Notes: a model not told the origin generated them from the sequence alone. Shown: positions 11,434 through 22,660, counted from the stretch's first letter. The stretch is 64,000 nucleotides of DNA from Brienomyrus brachyistius (GCF_023856365.1 NC_064536.1:39052776-39116775); one strand, 5' to 3'. Made by a program: numbers and translations.

Positions 11434-11719
11434 TGTCATGCCTGGCTCGTCCGCTCCTCCTGTGTGCCACGCCCCCTGATTACCCACGTGTTTTCTCCCG
11501 ATTGTACCCAGCTGTATCTAGTTCATTTGCTCAGTCCTGTGTATTTCAGTCCGTGTCTTACCTGAGTCCTTCGTCCGTCATTGATGTCTGTTGCCGTCCT
11601 GTGTTCCCTGCCCCGGATTTCTGTATAATAAACCCCGTTCGTCCTGAATCCTGCCTGCCTGCTTCCTGATTCCCCGCTTGCCCTCACGATCGCCGCTCTG
11701 CCCGCGATCTCCCGTGACA
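11434..11719 (+). mobile_element. Solo LTR with 5-bp target duplication AGGAC
   Basis: The element starts TGTCATGCC and ends CCGTGACA, giving the TG...CA ends and a short terminal inverted repeat. The direct repeat AGGAC flanks it at 11429-11433 and 11720-11724. An AATAAA lies at about 11628. At 286 bp with no internal domain it fits a solo LTR of a Gypsy-type or similar retrotransposon, left by LTR-LTR recombination. Family assignment is inferred only from the size and ends. A weak open frame on the opposite strand is a by-product. Confidence 0.85.
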
Positions 11720-11724
11720 AGGAC

Positions 11725-12547
11725 GGTAAAGAACTCTTATTCATTCTATGTTATGTGGGCGACGTAATAGTCCGCGAGTTCGTCTTAATACACAGGACAT
11801 TCAAGCCATTGCAGAATAGAAACCCACAAATGCAGCTCCCTCCACCAGCAACGCCGACCAGCTTAAGCGCTTCTATGCTGAGTTTGATATGGACAATAAA
11901 GAAACTGCCACAAAATCCATGCCCCCTGATGACCAGCCCCTTATAATTCCACCACCGTTGTGGGGTCCGTACTACAAAGAGTCAACGCAAGGTAAGCTGC
12001 AAAGTGCAGACAAATTTACAACCTACCCTACATAGTGCACTATGTTTACTTTGTTTGTACCATGAGTTCTGTCTTTGCACCGTATCTGTTTGGCACTATA
12101 TGTCGGTCATTCCTGTTATTCAGTGATTTTTCTGTCCCCATGGTTTACTTACATTTTCTCTAACATGAGTCACATATTTAAAGCAAATAGCTTATATATT
12201 TAGGTCTTTGTTATCACGTAAACAGATATAATACATATTAAAATACCATTTTGTATATACAAACCTTTTTTTGATATATGCATTAAGGCTGCTATGATTA
12301 GTGGACGTAGTGGATGACATGTCTTTCTTCAATATCACTACGTAATTATTGGAGTAGTTATTCTCGATAGCCCTGCAGTTACATACAGTTTGGTGTTGTC
12401 AAAATTAAACTTAAATTAAACACTCAATGTGATTTTCTGCAGGAAAATTAATCACTTAGATTGATCGACCAATCATTAAAATAACTGATAGATTAATCAG
12501 TAGAAAAATAAACGGCTGTAGCTACTTATTTTGCATGAATCTCCTTG
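11725..12547. other. Stretch without a recognised gene
   Basis: After the solo LTR the sequence becomes AT-rich with no splice-flanked coding segment that I recognise. A short open frame at 11755-11946 has no family features. Confidence 0.4.
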
Positions 12548-12550
12548 CAA

Positions 12551-12611
12551 CAGAGGAAGCTGGAAGGGGGATGTGACCTTTATGGAGTAGAATGAGACAG
12601 AAGAGCTGTAA
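12551..12611 (+). pseudogene. Broken inverted copy of the receptor tail exon
   Basis: This is the plus-strand counterpart of the last part of the exon at 3837-4038. The start CAGAGGAAGCTGG is shared, and after a frame change the end matches the TFxExNExxEL-stop segment, with a TAG where the other copy has CAG for Gln and the same terminal TAA. It lies in the right arm of the inverted duplication, and the similarity continues downstream to about 12690. Confidence 0.7.
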
Positions 12612-12947
12612 AATAAATGGTTATGCTAACTGCAGTGAGGCCTCTTTCACGCAGCCCTGTTCAGACTGTCTAGTCATACCATGAGAGTCAGTTAATGAAG
12701 GAGGTTTGGATTGTCTGCTGGGAACCTGTACAGCCAGTGCTTTGTACTGCTGATGGCCTCTTCTTCACACGTGCTTTGCTGCCACCTGCTGGTTAAAGAT
12801 TAAAATTGGTTTATTCATTAGTGAAAGTAAAAACCTTATTGCATTGCTTATTAATTCTTAAAAATTGTGTATTTGTCATTATTTTGATTTAATAAATATT
12901 CTGATTGAATTAATGTTTTACGAATATTTCAAAATTAAATGTAAATG

Positions 12948-13407
12948 TGTCACGCCCATGCAGGCGGAGCCCACCAGGTGTTCCGCATCGCAAAGCAATG
13001 AACGAACAGTCTTAAGGCACAGAGTATCAGAGGAACATTGCGAAGTATTGAGCCAATGCAGTTGAGCCATACCAAGCATTCTTTTGTCCTGCGTCTGCCC
13101 GTTCCTCCTTACCATTTCTGTCTGCCTTGTGTGTGTACCTTAACTGTTTCTCTTCCTCTCCCCAGAACCGCTCCCGAACCTGATCTTCCTTACCCGCTGA
13201 GACCGGCAAGTCTTGTTCCCTCTCCCTGGTGTGTTTGTGTCCCGTGCTTACCTGTCGGACCGATCTCCTGGCTTCGGACTTCTGCTCTTGACCATCGACT
13301 ACCCCTCTTGCCACGTCCCATCTGTACCTCTGCTATCGTGTTACTATTAAAAGCCACAGTTGCCCGCATATCTGGATCTCTGCTCCTGTTATTCAGCCGC
13401 CATCACA
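12948..13407 (+). mobile_element. Second solo LTR with 5-bp target duplication AAATG
   Basis: The element begins TGTCACGCC and ends CCATCACA. The direct repeat AAATG is present at 12943-12947 and 13408-13412. The polyadenylation-like signal ATTAAA lies at about 13347. At 460 bp it differs in sequence from the solo LTR at 11434-11719 but shares the TGTCA start, so it is probably a related retrotransposon family. Open frames on either strand in this interval have no coding support. Confidence 0.85.
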
Positions 13408-13659
13408 AAATGGTTGTGGTTTCCAGATCACAGCTCCCCCTCAGAGCACACCAGTCAGTGACCATCTTGTAGTCTGATGAAAGACATGAAATCAGGACCG
13501 CCCGCTTTTTTCTCAGCCTGTAATGTCTCTCCTGTATGCCCTGTTGCTGTAGCACAGTTCCTCCTGTCATCGGAAGCAGCACCAACACCTGCCTGCCATC
13601 ACCTGCCCACTTTGAGACTCAAATCTTAAAATATAAACAGTGTGAATTGGGACCTTGCC

Positions 13660-13855
13660 ATTTTGCTCATATCACTTCCTGTGCCGGCACTTGGAGGATG
13701 GGCTTCCCCTTTGAGTCTGGTTCCTCCCAAGGTTCCTTCCTTCTAAGGAGTTTTTCCTTGCCACTGGTTTGCTCTCTGGGGGCTTTGGGCAGGGATAAGG
13801 TAAAGTGCTTTGAGACAATGTAATGTGAAAATGCACGACAGAAGTAATGTTGAAT
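13660..13855 (+). repeat. Dispersed fish repeat, LINE 3' type
   Basis: This carries CCTTTGAGTCTGGTTCCTC, CCAAGGTTCCTTCC, GGAGTTTTTCCTTGCCAC and the end AAGTGCTTTGAGACAATGTA. I know this string as a very common fish LINE-type 3' region. It is only a fragment and encodes nothing. Confidence 0.65.
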
Positions 13856-14010
13856 TGAACTAAAGGGAATTACACCAGCTTGTCTCAGATGACAGCAGCT
13901 CTTACTTATCTGATGAGGGGTAAGGGGAGAAAGATATCACATACCTTCTGGTCAACATCAAAAGAAATATACATATAAAATAATGTATTGGAAACTGGTA
14001 TAATACTCAC

Positions 14011-14463
14011 TAAATGGGACCTATTATGCTTTTCCCTTTCTATTAGTGTGTTTTATGGCTTCGGGTGCATGTAAACAGTCTGCAAAGTCTTAAGACGCAA
14101 AGTACATAGCAAAGGGAGTAACTCTCACCACAGAAACCACTCTTCTCTCATCTGCCTAAAACACCTCATTGGAATTCCAGCTCTTACTTTCACAACATGA
14201 TGAGGTCTCTTCATAACACAATCCTTATTGGCTGCCTAACTGCAAGGATCTGTCTGCCAACTGCAAGACAGGGGAATGAAGGGTAAGCCGACCAATCAAA
14301 CCACACGGGACTCATTAGGGGTGGGATTAGACAGAGGGTGAATAGAGATGTGCATTAATGAGAAAATATGTGTTTTTGGAACACTGAAGCATGCAAACTC
14401 TATTGTAGTAGAGCCTAAAAATAGAATTATAAATTGAAAATGAGCATAATAATGCCCCTTTAA
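14011..14463. mobile_element. MITE with terminal inverted repeats
   Basis: The left end TAAATGGGACCTATTATGCT and the right end (read on the minus strand TTAAAGGGGCATTATTATGC) are inverted copies of each other over about 22 bp with a few differences. The body of about 450 bp has no coding capacity. The ends contain TTAA/CTAA, so a piggyBac-type origin is possible, but a hAT origin is not excluded. Confidence 0.65.
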
Positions 14464-15039
14464 GCAACAGTAGGCTGCTGTCTATGGTGCTGAATGCCCA
14501 AATTGGCAAATTTTACATAAAATTCCTTTATCTAATGTAACTATAACCCTCTTATTTTGTTGGCAGTGATGCTATGTGAAGTCTACTAGGTTGGTATTGA
14601 AAGGATTACAGTGGGTAATAGGTGATTTAGAAGAACCTAGATGAAATTTGACATCCAAAAGGGTTTGGACACTCAATTCAACTTTGGACAACAAATCTTC
14701 CCAGAAGTTTCTCTCTGTCTCTCTTGATAGTTATTTTCTGTTTCACCCGAATCAAGGAGGAATCAAATGCACAAGCACACTGTAGGATATATAAGATGCA
14801 AACCCATTAAAAAGCTTTTTGTTTAAATATTATAAAACATATTTACATACATTAATTGAGTGCTTTGAAACTTCATTTAGAAAAAGCAGGCAATGACCAG
14901 CCCAACCAGTAGTTCCATCTCTGATTTTTCAGAATCTCTTGTCCCTTGGATAACTTTTGAAGTCATGATTTAACTCATTTTCAGCTCTGTCTTCAGCTTC
15001 ATCAGTTAGATGATCATTGTGGAGGGAAATGCAGTGAAG

Positions 15040-15727
15040 CCATGAAACATGCTACATTTAAACTTTTCAGGTGTTTCACTGAGACCCATTGCCAAAGGTT
15101 TCACAAACATTTGTGAAAATATGAGTCGTTCTGAAGACCTCAGTGAATTCAAGCATGATACTATCATGGAATGCCACCTTTGCAATGAGGCAGTTTTTGA
15201 AATTCCTTTCCTGTTATATATTCCGCAGTGAACTGTCAGTGGTATTATTGCAAAGCGAATGTCTTTAGGAATAACAAAAACTGCACCAAAAAGTGGCAGG
15301 CCACATAATGTAACAGAGTGCTAAAGTGCAAAGTTGCTAATGCTTTGTTGACTCAATAACTACAGAGTTCCAAACTTTCTTTGGCATTAACTCCTGCAAA
15401 AAAACTGTGCACTGAGAAATTCATGGAATGGGCTTCCATGGCTGAGCAACTGCATCCAAACCTCACATCACCAAACGCAGTGCCAAGTGTCTGATGGAGT
15501 GGTGTAAAGCACGGCACCACTGGACTCTGGAATAGTAGAAACATGATCTAGGAAGTGATGTATCATGCTTCTCTGTCAGGCAGTCTGATGGATAAGTCTG
15601 GGATTGTCAGATGTCAGGAGACCATAACCAGCCTGACTGCATTGTGCCAACAGTAATGTTTAGTGAAGGAGGGATAATTGTATGGGGCTACATTTCAGGG
15701 ACTGAGTTAGGCCCCTTAGTACTGTTG
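15040..15727 (+). pseudogene. Decayed Tc1-like transposase
   Basis: Remains of a Tc1/mariner transposase of the DDE type lie in several frames on the plus strand. The clearest part is at 15640-15720, reading CIVPTVMFSEGGIIVWGYIS and then a GLGPLV-like end. This is the conserved strand between the second and third catalytic residues of Tc1 elements. Earlier frames around 15380-15600 include AKKLCTEKFMEWASMAEQLH-type fragments. It is cut off abruptly at the ERV LTR, and the rest does not reappear after the other LTR. Confidence 0.65.
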
Positions 15728-16412
15728 TGGTTTTTTCTCCTTCCCCGCCAAATCAGAAGTCAGAGGTCCGCTTGTGCAGTATCCAGAATTCAGTCTTTAT
15801 TGCAACAATGAAGTTACAACCAAGGCCGGACACATAAAGTGTTCAGTACTCTTTTACACCAATTTTTATATAAGTTCTTATCATTTAACAATATCTCGTC
15901 ACTTAAGCATCATCATTCCTTCAGCCATTCACAATAATTGTTTTTTCCCTTAATCCACACCCCTAGGTGATAAGTTTGTCCATCATTTCTTTTATCGTTT
16001 GGTCTCTCGGCTGAACATAATGGTGGTGCGAGCAGCTCCACTTGGTTTTTTAAAAATGCTCAGCCGTGAACTTCGGGTGAACTCAGGCGAATCCCTTCCT
16101 TCAGTAGTAAACCTAGTCAGTTTCAGCCTTTTACACATTGTCTAACTAAAAGGTTGATAATATATTTGTCCTTTAACATAGTGATAAAATATACGTTAAT
16201 AAAAGTGAATATTCATAGATTCAGGACTAACATAAAGTAGCTAACAGAAACTCAGACTAACAAAAGGTGCAAATACATACTCAGTTGATTACATTGTGTT
16301 GATTACATTATAATGTTTATATTGTGATGATTACATCATGGATATTTGGCATACTTTTTAATAATATCATAATACTTGTATTCTACGTTATATAGTGCTA
16401 AATAATATTCCA
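15728..16412 (-). repeat. ERV 3' LTR
   Basis: In sense orientation it begins TGGAATATTATTTAGC and ends AAAAAACCA. A polyadenylation signal AATAAA is present on the minus strand at about 15795-15800. It is 18 bp longer than the other LTR because of about 7 extra bases near 15760 and a duplicated segment of 11 bases near 16070. Confidence 0.92.
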
Positions 16413-16428
16413 TATATTTCCCCCCTTT
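16413..16428 (-). other. ERV polypurine tract
   Basis: In sense orientation AAAGGGGGGAAATATA directly abuts the start of the 3' LTR. This is the standard primer for plus-strand DNA synthesis and it fixes the LTR edge. Confidence 0.85.
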
Positions 16429-16850
16429 GGGACTCCAAGGAGTCCCACACACAATCCTGTCCATCCAGCCTAGGAGGGAGGGCAAAAACCCTATGACCCA
16501 GGGAACTTCCACTCCCAGCCCGCCACAGGCGCCGCCCCCCTTCGGGGTCCATGGCAGGCATGGCTCACAAACTACTAACACTGAGAATCAACCAACAGCA
16601 GCACAGGGGGTACATCAGGAAGGGAGGGGAGGATCGCCATACAATGACCTCCCCTGGATATATTGCATATACAGCAGGACTACAAAATCTATTACAAACC
16701 CAATACAAAAACAGATATATGTAATACAAAGATAAGTAAAAGGTTAACTAATAACATTGCAGACTATTATAACGGACAGTCTGTCCTAATCAGAAAAAAT
16801 CCCAGATGTCGTGGGAGGCAGCCACGTTGCAGGTCTCCTGCTCGGAGAAT

Positions 16851-17495
16851 TCACACACGGAATGGCCGAACTTCAGCTATGGGCAGGACTGCATCCAAGG
16901 TGTCTATGTCGCCATCCGTTTCCGTGTTGGTCCAGGAGGATGCCGCTCCAAACGGTCCTCCCACCACTCTAGACATTGCAGCTATAATCACCTGCCGGGA
17001 CAGTGCTCTCCCCACTAGGGAGCGAACAAGAGGAACTACACAACAAAAGATAAGTAGCAGAGCAAAAATGAGCACAGCACCCACACAGAGTGCTTTCATA
17101 AGGGCTTGCTGCCAATTTCCCCACATATCATACCACCAGTCAAACAACCCGTCATGTTGTCCTGCATTACTTGCCATCTTGTCCTGTAACCCCTGCAACT
17201 TTCTCATAACCTCAGTAAAGGAACCATCCGGGGCTGTATTATTAGGAATAAACGTACAGCACAGCATACACTCTCCCCCTTTCTCTGCCAGGAGCCAATC
17301 CAGGGCCATCCTGTTCTGCCAGGTCATCAGACTGGTGGCCTGAAGCTGCTCCCCCAGAGATGCGAGTGCCCCCTGAGTATAGTTGGTAAACCTCTGCTGA
17401 TTATAGTACAAATAATTTATCCATTCCACATTTTTGTTAAGAGTAGGCCAAATAAATATTGATTCGAAACCAGCAGCTATCTCACTTCTCGCCTT
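16851..17495 (-). pseudogene. ERV env transmembrane subunit
   Basis: This is the membrane-anchored fusion subunit of a gamma-type retroviral envelope. The frame runs from just after a stop at 17498-17496 (open from about 17492) to 16851. It shows a heptad-like region (GALASLGEQLQATSLMTWQN), the immunosuppressive-like RMALDWLLAEKGG segment, the disulphide motif region ECMLCCTF followed by IPNNTAPDG, and a membrane helix (CVGAVLIFALLLIFCCVV) with a cytoplasmic tail. The usual spacing of this motif in gamma-type envelopes is C-x6-C-C, whereas here only two residues separate the first Cys from the Cys pair, so about four residues are missing. It shares its frame with the SU segment but is separated from it by a stop. 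Confidence 0.85.
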
Positions 17496-18280
17496 TTATT
17501 TCTCTGGAATGCCCCTCGGCTGGCCAATCGCATCTATATATACATTGGGATCCTTCTCATAATTTGCCACAAATCTGCGGGACCTAGACGGTCGTCTTCT
17601 AGAATATATATCCACCTGGCTGGCTAACATTACCCTAGCGCAGTGGCCTCCCCAATTATAGGGAAGAGTAGGCCTCAATCCGCCCTCCTTACCACACAGC
17701 CACCACACATCTGCCAGGGGCACACTCTGGTTTACTAACGCATCCAGCGGAACACGTGATAGTTCTCCGTTTTGTACATCCCAAACAGTTCCACAGGTTC
17801 CCCAGAAGATGCCTACCTCCTCTGGCTCATCATTTGTAAAACACTCATAAATAAGTCCCTTGAAAAAACTCAATTTGTTCACCATAATATCTTGCTGTCC
17901 CCCTTCCCAGGGCTTAAACTGCCCACAATGCTTTTCCACCCTGTAAGCATATTTAGTATTTCCCTGATATATCAGACACTGATAGGGGCAGTATGGTATG
18001 CGCTCTGACTGGTTAGATATGGGTCTGCAGTCTTTCTCAGGGGCCTGCCCCTCCTGACACAGACTCTTCCAGAATCTCATTATCCTCTCCATTTCCCATT
18101 CTTCACACCGTTTATTAGTGTATGGGAACGGGACTACCCTAACTGAAGGGTCAGGACCTGCACACAACACACAACCCTCCTGCCCTAATGAAGCGGCGGT
18201 ATACTTAGCCCATTTATACCACCAATTTCCAAGCGTACGTTTTGCTAACCCATCCAGGTCTACTTCATCCTGGGTATATT
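17496..18280 (-). pseudogene. ERV env surface subunit
   Basis: This is the receptor-binding subunit remnant. The long open frame is 18170-17496, and similarity begins a little upstream in the same frame (from about 18280), in a different frame from the leader. Visible features are a Cys-rich domain (CPYQCLIYQG, KHCGQF, FWGTCGTVW), Asn-linked glycosylation sites such as NQS, the LPYNWGGHCARV segment and a basic furin-type cleavage site RSRR at about 17581-17570. A stop ends the frame soon after the cleavage site. No entry function can be expected from this copy. Confidence 0.85.
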
Positions 18281-18655
18281 CTACAATTTGCTCACTCTCC
18301 TCACTCCCATATCTCCCCCCATTTCTCTCCGCTTTCGCTCATTGTTGTCTGACAGGTTATTCAGCATCAAAGGACAAGGCTGAGTCAGTGAAGTCAATTG
18401 TTCTGAACTCACCTGACCTGTGGTCCTGCTGTGCCCCCAGACCTGAAGGGCCTGATATATCATTAGCATCACCAATATCATCGCTGTCAGCCCTACCAGA
18501 ACCCACAGCTTTGTGTCCTGTCTGGAGTGGCTGGCCTGCTTGCGACGCTCCCTCTTGACCCTCAGTCTGTTCTGAACCTGAAACTGGCTCCTCTCCAAGT
18601 TGTGGAGCTCCTCTGGGAGCTCCATCAGGGCCATCTGAGCCAAGGGCAGCTGCAT
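18281..18655 (-). pseudogene. ERV env leader region
   Basis: This frame overlaps the end of the pol frame and precedes SU. It has a long charged N-terminal stretch (Arg/Lys/Glu-rich QNRLRVKRERRKQ), then a hydrophobic helix (LWVLVGLTAMILVMLMIYQA) and then the mature N-terminal region. A long cytoplasmic leader before the signal anchor resembles envelopes of some complex or fish retroviruses. It ends at a stop at about 18281 because of a frame change into SU. The start codon is not certain, as a spliced message could supply it. Confidence 0.7.
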
Positions 18656-19807
18656 CCTCTGTGTTGGTTTCAGTGACTATCTGCCTTTCGTGCAGTACTC
18701 TAGTGCAGTGGTTCAAATGATACCACGTGTTACTCCTTTCTGCCTGTACCGCTGTTGCTGTGGCTCCTGTCACCTTGAAGGGTCCCTCTCGTCGGGGCTC
18801 GTGCCACTTTCGCCAGAACACTCGCAGGTAGACTTTATCTCCGAGAAAGATGACTGGCTCCTCCCGGTCTGTGTCTTCTTTCTGTGCTTTCTCCTTTTCC
18901 TGTTTGGAAATAGCTTTGTGTATTTTGGTTAACGTCCTCATGTACAACTTTAATTCATCCCCCAGCTGATCTAGGCTGGGTCCCTTATACGGCCCCCTCC
19001 AAGTCGATCCAGGCATTGGTCTCCCTGTCAGCATTTCATGCGGAGACAAATGCGTCACCCTGTGCGTTTCCATCCGATACGCCATCAAGGCTGTTGGCAG
19101 TGCATCTACCCAGTTTATTTTCATGGTGGCGCAAACTTATTCAGCTTCTGCTTAAGTGTGCCATTCACTCTCTCCACCATGCCCTGCGACTGAGGGTGAT
19201 ACACACATCCCAACCTTTGTTTTATTCTCTGCTGTTGAACCACTAACTTAGTAACTTTCCCCACAAAGGCAGCTCCATTATCAGAGCTTATTTCAGTTGG
19301 TATCCCAAACCTCGGAATCACCTCTCTGATCAGGAATTTCACCACTGTCATCGCCCCCATGTCCTTGGACGGTATTGCCTCCACCCATCTGCTGAACCTG
19401 TCCACAATCGCAAGCATATATCGCTTTCCATATGCTGTTTTTCCCATGTCCAAATAGTCCATCACTAGGTGTCTGAATGGTCCCTCAGGCACTGGAATGT
19501 GCCCTATTGTGGCCGTGATTGCTTTGCGTACATTGTTCTTAATGCACACCTCACATTCTGACAACCTTGCATCCAACATTGCTTGCATCTGTGGTGCCCA
19601 GAAACCTTGTCGTGTAATTTTCCGTAACACCTCCCCCCTTGTGCAATGGTCAAGACCATGCGCATCCGTTATCAAAATGCTCACCAGAGACAGAGGTGCG
19701 GCCAAAAGTTCCTCATGGTTGTGATACAGCCCATTAGCATCCTTAGAGGCCCCCCTTTTTAGCCACACAGAGGCCTCATAGGGGCCCGCACGCTCCTGCA
19801 GGGCCAC
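18357..19807 (-). pseudogene. ERV integrase
   Basis: This is the C-terminal pol product that inserts viral DNA. The frame at 19807-19121 has the zinc-binding H...H and CEVC, then the catalytic core with MDYLDM (first Asp), SSDNGAAF (second Asp) and SQGMVERVN (catalytic Glu), so all three core acidic residues are present. The frame changes at about 19121, and the C-terminal domain continues at 19124-18357 with LSPHEMLTGR, GDKVYLRVFW and the EGPFKVTGATATAV SH3-like strand. Its end overlaps env. The tail after about residue 150 of the second frame is acidic and Gln/Gly-rich and may not be translated as integrase. Confidence 0.88.
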
Positions 19808-19811
19808 CAGA

Positions 19812-20306
19812 TCAGAAACAGTAAGGCTCTACAGTCACCATAGGCAAAAGATGAGCAGTCCTGACCTGTGCAGCTGCCCTGGCTGCCGCATCAGCGGCCG
19901 CATTGCCTTGTATAACAAAATCACGACCTTTGCGGTGGGCCTGACACTTAATAATAGCCAAACGCTTAGGACGCATCATTGCATGTAGCAACTCCAAAAT
20001 CTGATTATAATGCTGAATGGGGGAGCCGTCACTTTTGCGAAACCCCCTTTGCTTCCAGACTGCTCCAAAGAGATGGCATACACCGTGTGCGTATGCAGAG
20101 TCTGTGTAGATAGTAACCGTCTTATGTTGTCCTCGTCGGCACGCTTCAGTCAAAGCCTTTAGCTCCGCTAATTGAGCGGAACACGGTTGTGCCGCTGGCT
20201 CTGAAACGAGAGTGTAAAAATCATCACCCTGTGCCTGAACTACAGCAAACCCAGCCTTTAAGGCATCCCCATCTCTCCAACATGAGCCATCCACAAACAA
20301 CACCAT
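19812..20306 (-). pseudogene. ERV RNase H domain
   Basis: This frame encodes the RNase H portion of pol. The motifs FVDGSCW (Asp), AQLAELKALTEA (Glu), IYTDSAYAHGV (Asp) and the final AADAAARAAA (Asp) are all present. It is out of frame with the reverse transcriptase segment upstream and with the integrase segment downstream, and it ends at a stop after PYCF. This implies at least two frame changes in pol. Confidence 0.88.
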
Positions 20307-22234
20307 CTCGCTATTTTAATGGGAGAACTCTCCAAGTCTGGTCTCAGTTTAGTGTAAACCAAAGACTCTGCCACACACTCATGTGGCTGCCCCTCATCCT
20401 CCAGGGGAATGCTGTCTGCAGGGTTTACTGTAGTGCGGGGCTTTATTGTCACATCCGGGTAAGTGAGAAATGCAAAGTACGCTAGCTGCCTTGCTGGGGT
20501 CAACACAAATTTGCCTTTGTCAATAAGGTCCACCACCTTATGTGAAGTATAAATTGTCACTGGATAACCCATTGTGATGGCAGTGGCCTTTTCATAGCCT
20601 AAATAGGCAGCCACCACTCCCTGGAAACAGGGTGGGTATCCCTGAGCCACATTGTCCAGCTTCATGCTGTAGTATGCCAATGGCTGCTTCCGTCTGCCAG
20701 GACACAAGTCCCGAGTGAGCAGGGCTGTCCCAAAGCCATCCTTCCTCTTCCCGACATACAGATAAAACGGCTTGGTGTAGTCTGGGAGGCCCAGAGCAGG
20801 TGCATTCTGTAGCTCCTGCTTCATAGATTCAAATGCTACTGAGGCCTCATTTGTCCAAATTAAGGGGCCCTTCAAATTAGTGTGGCCCTCCTCCTTTATC
20901 AGTGCCCAAAACGGTGCCACCTTTACAGCGTAGTCCTCAATCCAGTCCATGCTGAATCCTGTCATCCCTAAAAAAGTCAGCATCTGTGACACGGTCATGG
21001 GTTTCGGAGCCTTAGTGATCCCCTTTAACTGTTCTGCTGCTATAGCTTTCCTCCCATGGCTGATCTCATGTCCCAAGTACGTATCCTGCTCTTGGCAGTA
21101 CTGCAGCTTGGCCTTGGACACCTTATGCCCCCCTTTTGCCAAGACCTTCAGCAACTGCACTGAGTCTTGGTGGCAGTCTGCCAGCGTTTCAGCACACAAC
21201 AATAGATCATCCACATACTGTATCACTGTACTTTTTAAATTCAGTCCATCTAAGTCTGCCTTAAGCACCTGATTAAAAACATGCGACGAATGCTTAAATC
21301 CCTGTGGCATCCTCGTGTAGGCATACTGCTGACCCCTGTAGGTGAAAGCAAACAGAAACTGTGACTGTTCTGCAAGGGGCACACTGAAAAACGCTGAACA
21401 CAAATCCACAACTGTAAACCATTTTGCATTGGGGGGCACATTTGTCAACAGTGTGTGTGGATTGGGAACTTCTGCTGTCTGATCCTCCACTACCTCATTT
21501 ACTGCACGCAAATCATGTACCAGCCTCCACTTTTCACCTCCTGCCTTTGGCACAGGCAAGATGGGGGTGTTGCAGCAGCTAATGGTAGGCACCAACATCC
21601 CTGCATCCAGTAATCCCTCTATTGTTTCCCTTATACCTTCCTCGGCCTCAGGTTTCCAGGGGTACTGGTTTTTCCAGGGTGGTGTGCACCATGGTTTAAG
21701 ATAAATTTCCACTGGGCTAGCTGAATTTACTAGGCCTACATCTGTATCGTGAGCAGTCCACACCTCCTCAGGCACTTCTCTTTCCATTTCCTGCCAACAT
21801 TCCTCTGTACTTTCTTTTGCATCACACTGTACTCCTATCATGCTCCACAGCCACGAATCTCTGTTGTCTAACTTCAAATCACCTACAACCTTTGCACTCC
21901 ACTGAATCCTTAACATCTTCTCTCCTGCCGCTGCCTGCACGCCTTCACGCACCGTCGGCACCAAAACCACCTGCTTTGCTCGCTGCATCATTTCTCTCAG
22001 ATCCAGCATGGACTGATTAAAAGTCATCGCTATGTGGGGCTCCGTGTCTGGTATGTTGTACCATTCTCCCACTATTCCCGTTTTCCGTATCGGAATGGCT
22101 ACTCCCTCAGGGCCAAATATTATCCCGTCTGTTATCATGCACATCCTTTCTTTCTCCCGGCCAGGCAGAGACTCTATCAGCTGATCCCACTCACCCTTTA
22201 CTTCAGGATCACTGAATTTTCCCCATCGCAACAA
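20258..22234 (-). pseudogene. ERV reverse transcriptase
   Basis: This is the largest open frame (658 codons). It holds the end of the protease/linker and the reverse transcriptase fingers, palm and connection domains. Motifs in order: WRLVHDLRAVNEVV, the catalytic VVDLCSAFFSVPL, RMPQGFKHS, and QYVDDLLLC at about residues 339-347 (plus-strand 21206-21217 covers YVDD), then TYLGHEIS and LTFLGMTGF. Both the YVDD and the DLCSAFF aspartates are intact. The frame runs a short way into the RNase H region in the wrong frame before stopping, so the frame change is close to 20320. Confidence 0.92.
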
Positions 22235-22261
22235 ACAAATATGTTTTTCCTGTGTCCAATT

Positions 22262-22660
22262 TTACCTATGGCTATATTGTTCCTGTATAAATGGGTCCCA
22301 CTGTTCTGGAAAAATTTCCCAAATTCTTCCAGTAACATCTTCAATTCCATATAAACTATACTGCCCTCTATGGAACAACAAATTTCGTCGCATAAGGCTG
22401 TACTGTCCACTGAGCACCTCTACACCCCCCTCTGTACATTTTATGTCTATCTGCAGCTGACACAAAGCATCTCTGCCTAACAAATTCACTGGGGTGTGCT
22501 CTGATATTAGTATGGGCATATTTACATTTTTGTGTAGGTGGCTCTAGTGTCTATCATTATTGGTATTACTTTGCCATTTATTTGAACCTGCAGCATCGGC
22601 TCAGCCTCAGACCCCTTACTCAACATTGGCATCTGAGGTCCCCCTTTTTCTGGGCACCCC
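22262..22660 (-). pseudogene. ERV protease remnant
   Basis: The frame at 22519-22262 carries the conserved VNLLGRDAL helix near the protease C-terminus. The active-site strand lies just upstream at about 22535-22560 and reads MIDTRAT, where retroviral proteases have DTGA, so the active-site Gly is replaced by Arg. A stop soon follows and the two parts are out of frame. The enzyme would not be functional. Confidence 0.75.

Larger units (their letters stand above)
12548..14995 (-). repeat. Right arm of the decayed inverted duplication
   Basis: The segments 12550-12690, 13868-13905 and 14880-14995 match the left arm (1925-3900) in reverse complement and in mirrored order. The arm has been expanded by later insertions: the solo LTR at 12948-13407, a dispersed repeat near 13660-13855 and a MITE at 14011-14463. 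The remainder, including 14464-14879, shows no gene. Confidence 0.6.

Noticed and set aside
13038..13472. 144-codon plus-strand open frame
   Set aside because: It lies mostly inside the solo LTR at 12948-13407 and crosses its end and target duplication, so it is not a gene.
16663..17343. 226-codon plus-strand open frame
   Set aside because: It is antisense to the ERV env transmembrane region, which has clear family motifs on the minus strand.
18118..18558. 146-codon plus-strand open frame
   Set aside because: Antisense to the ERV env and pol end; composition is that of the complement of the Gln/Gly-rich tail.
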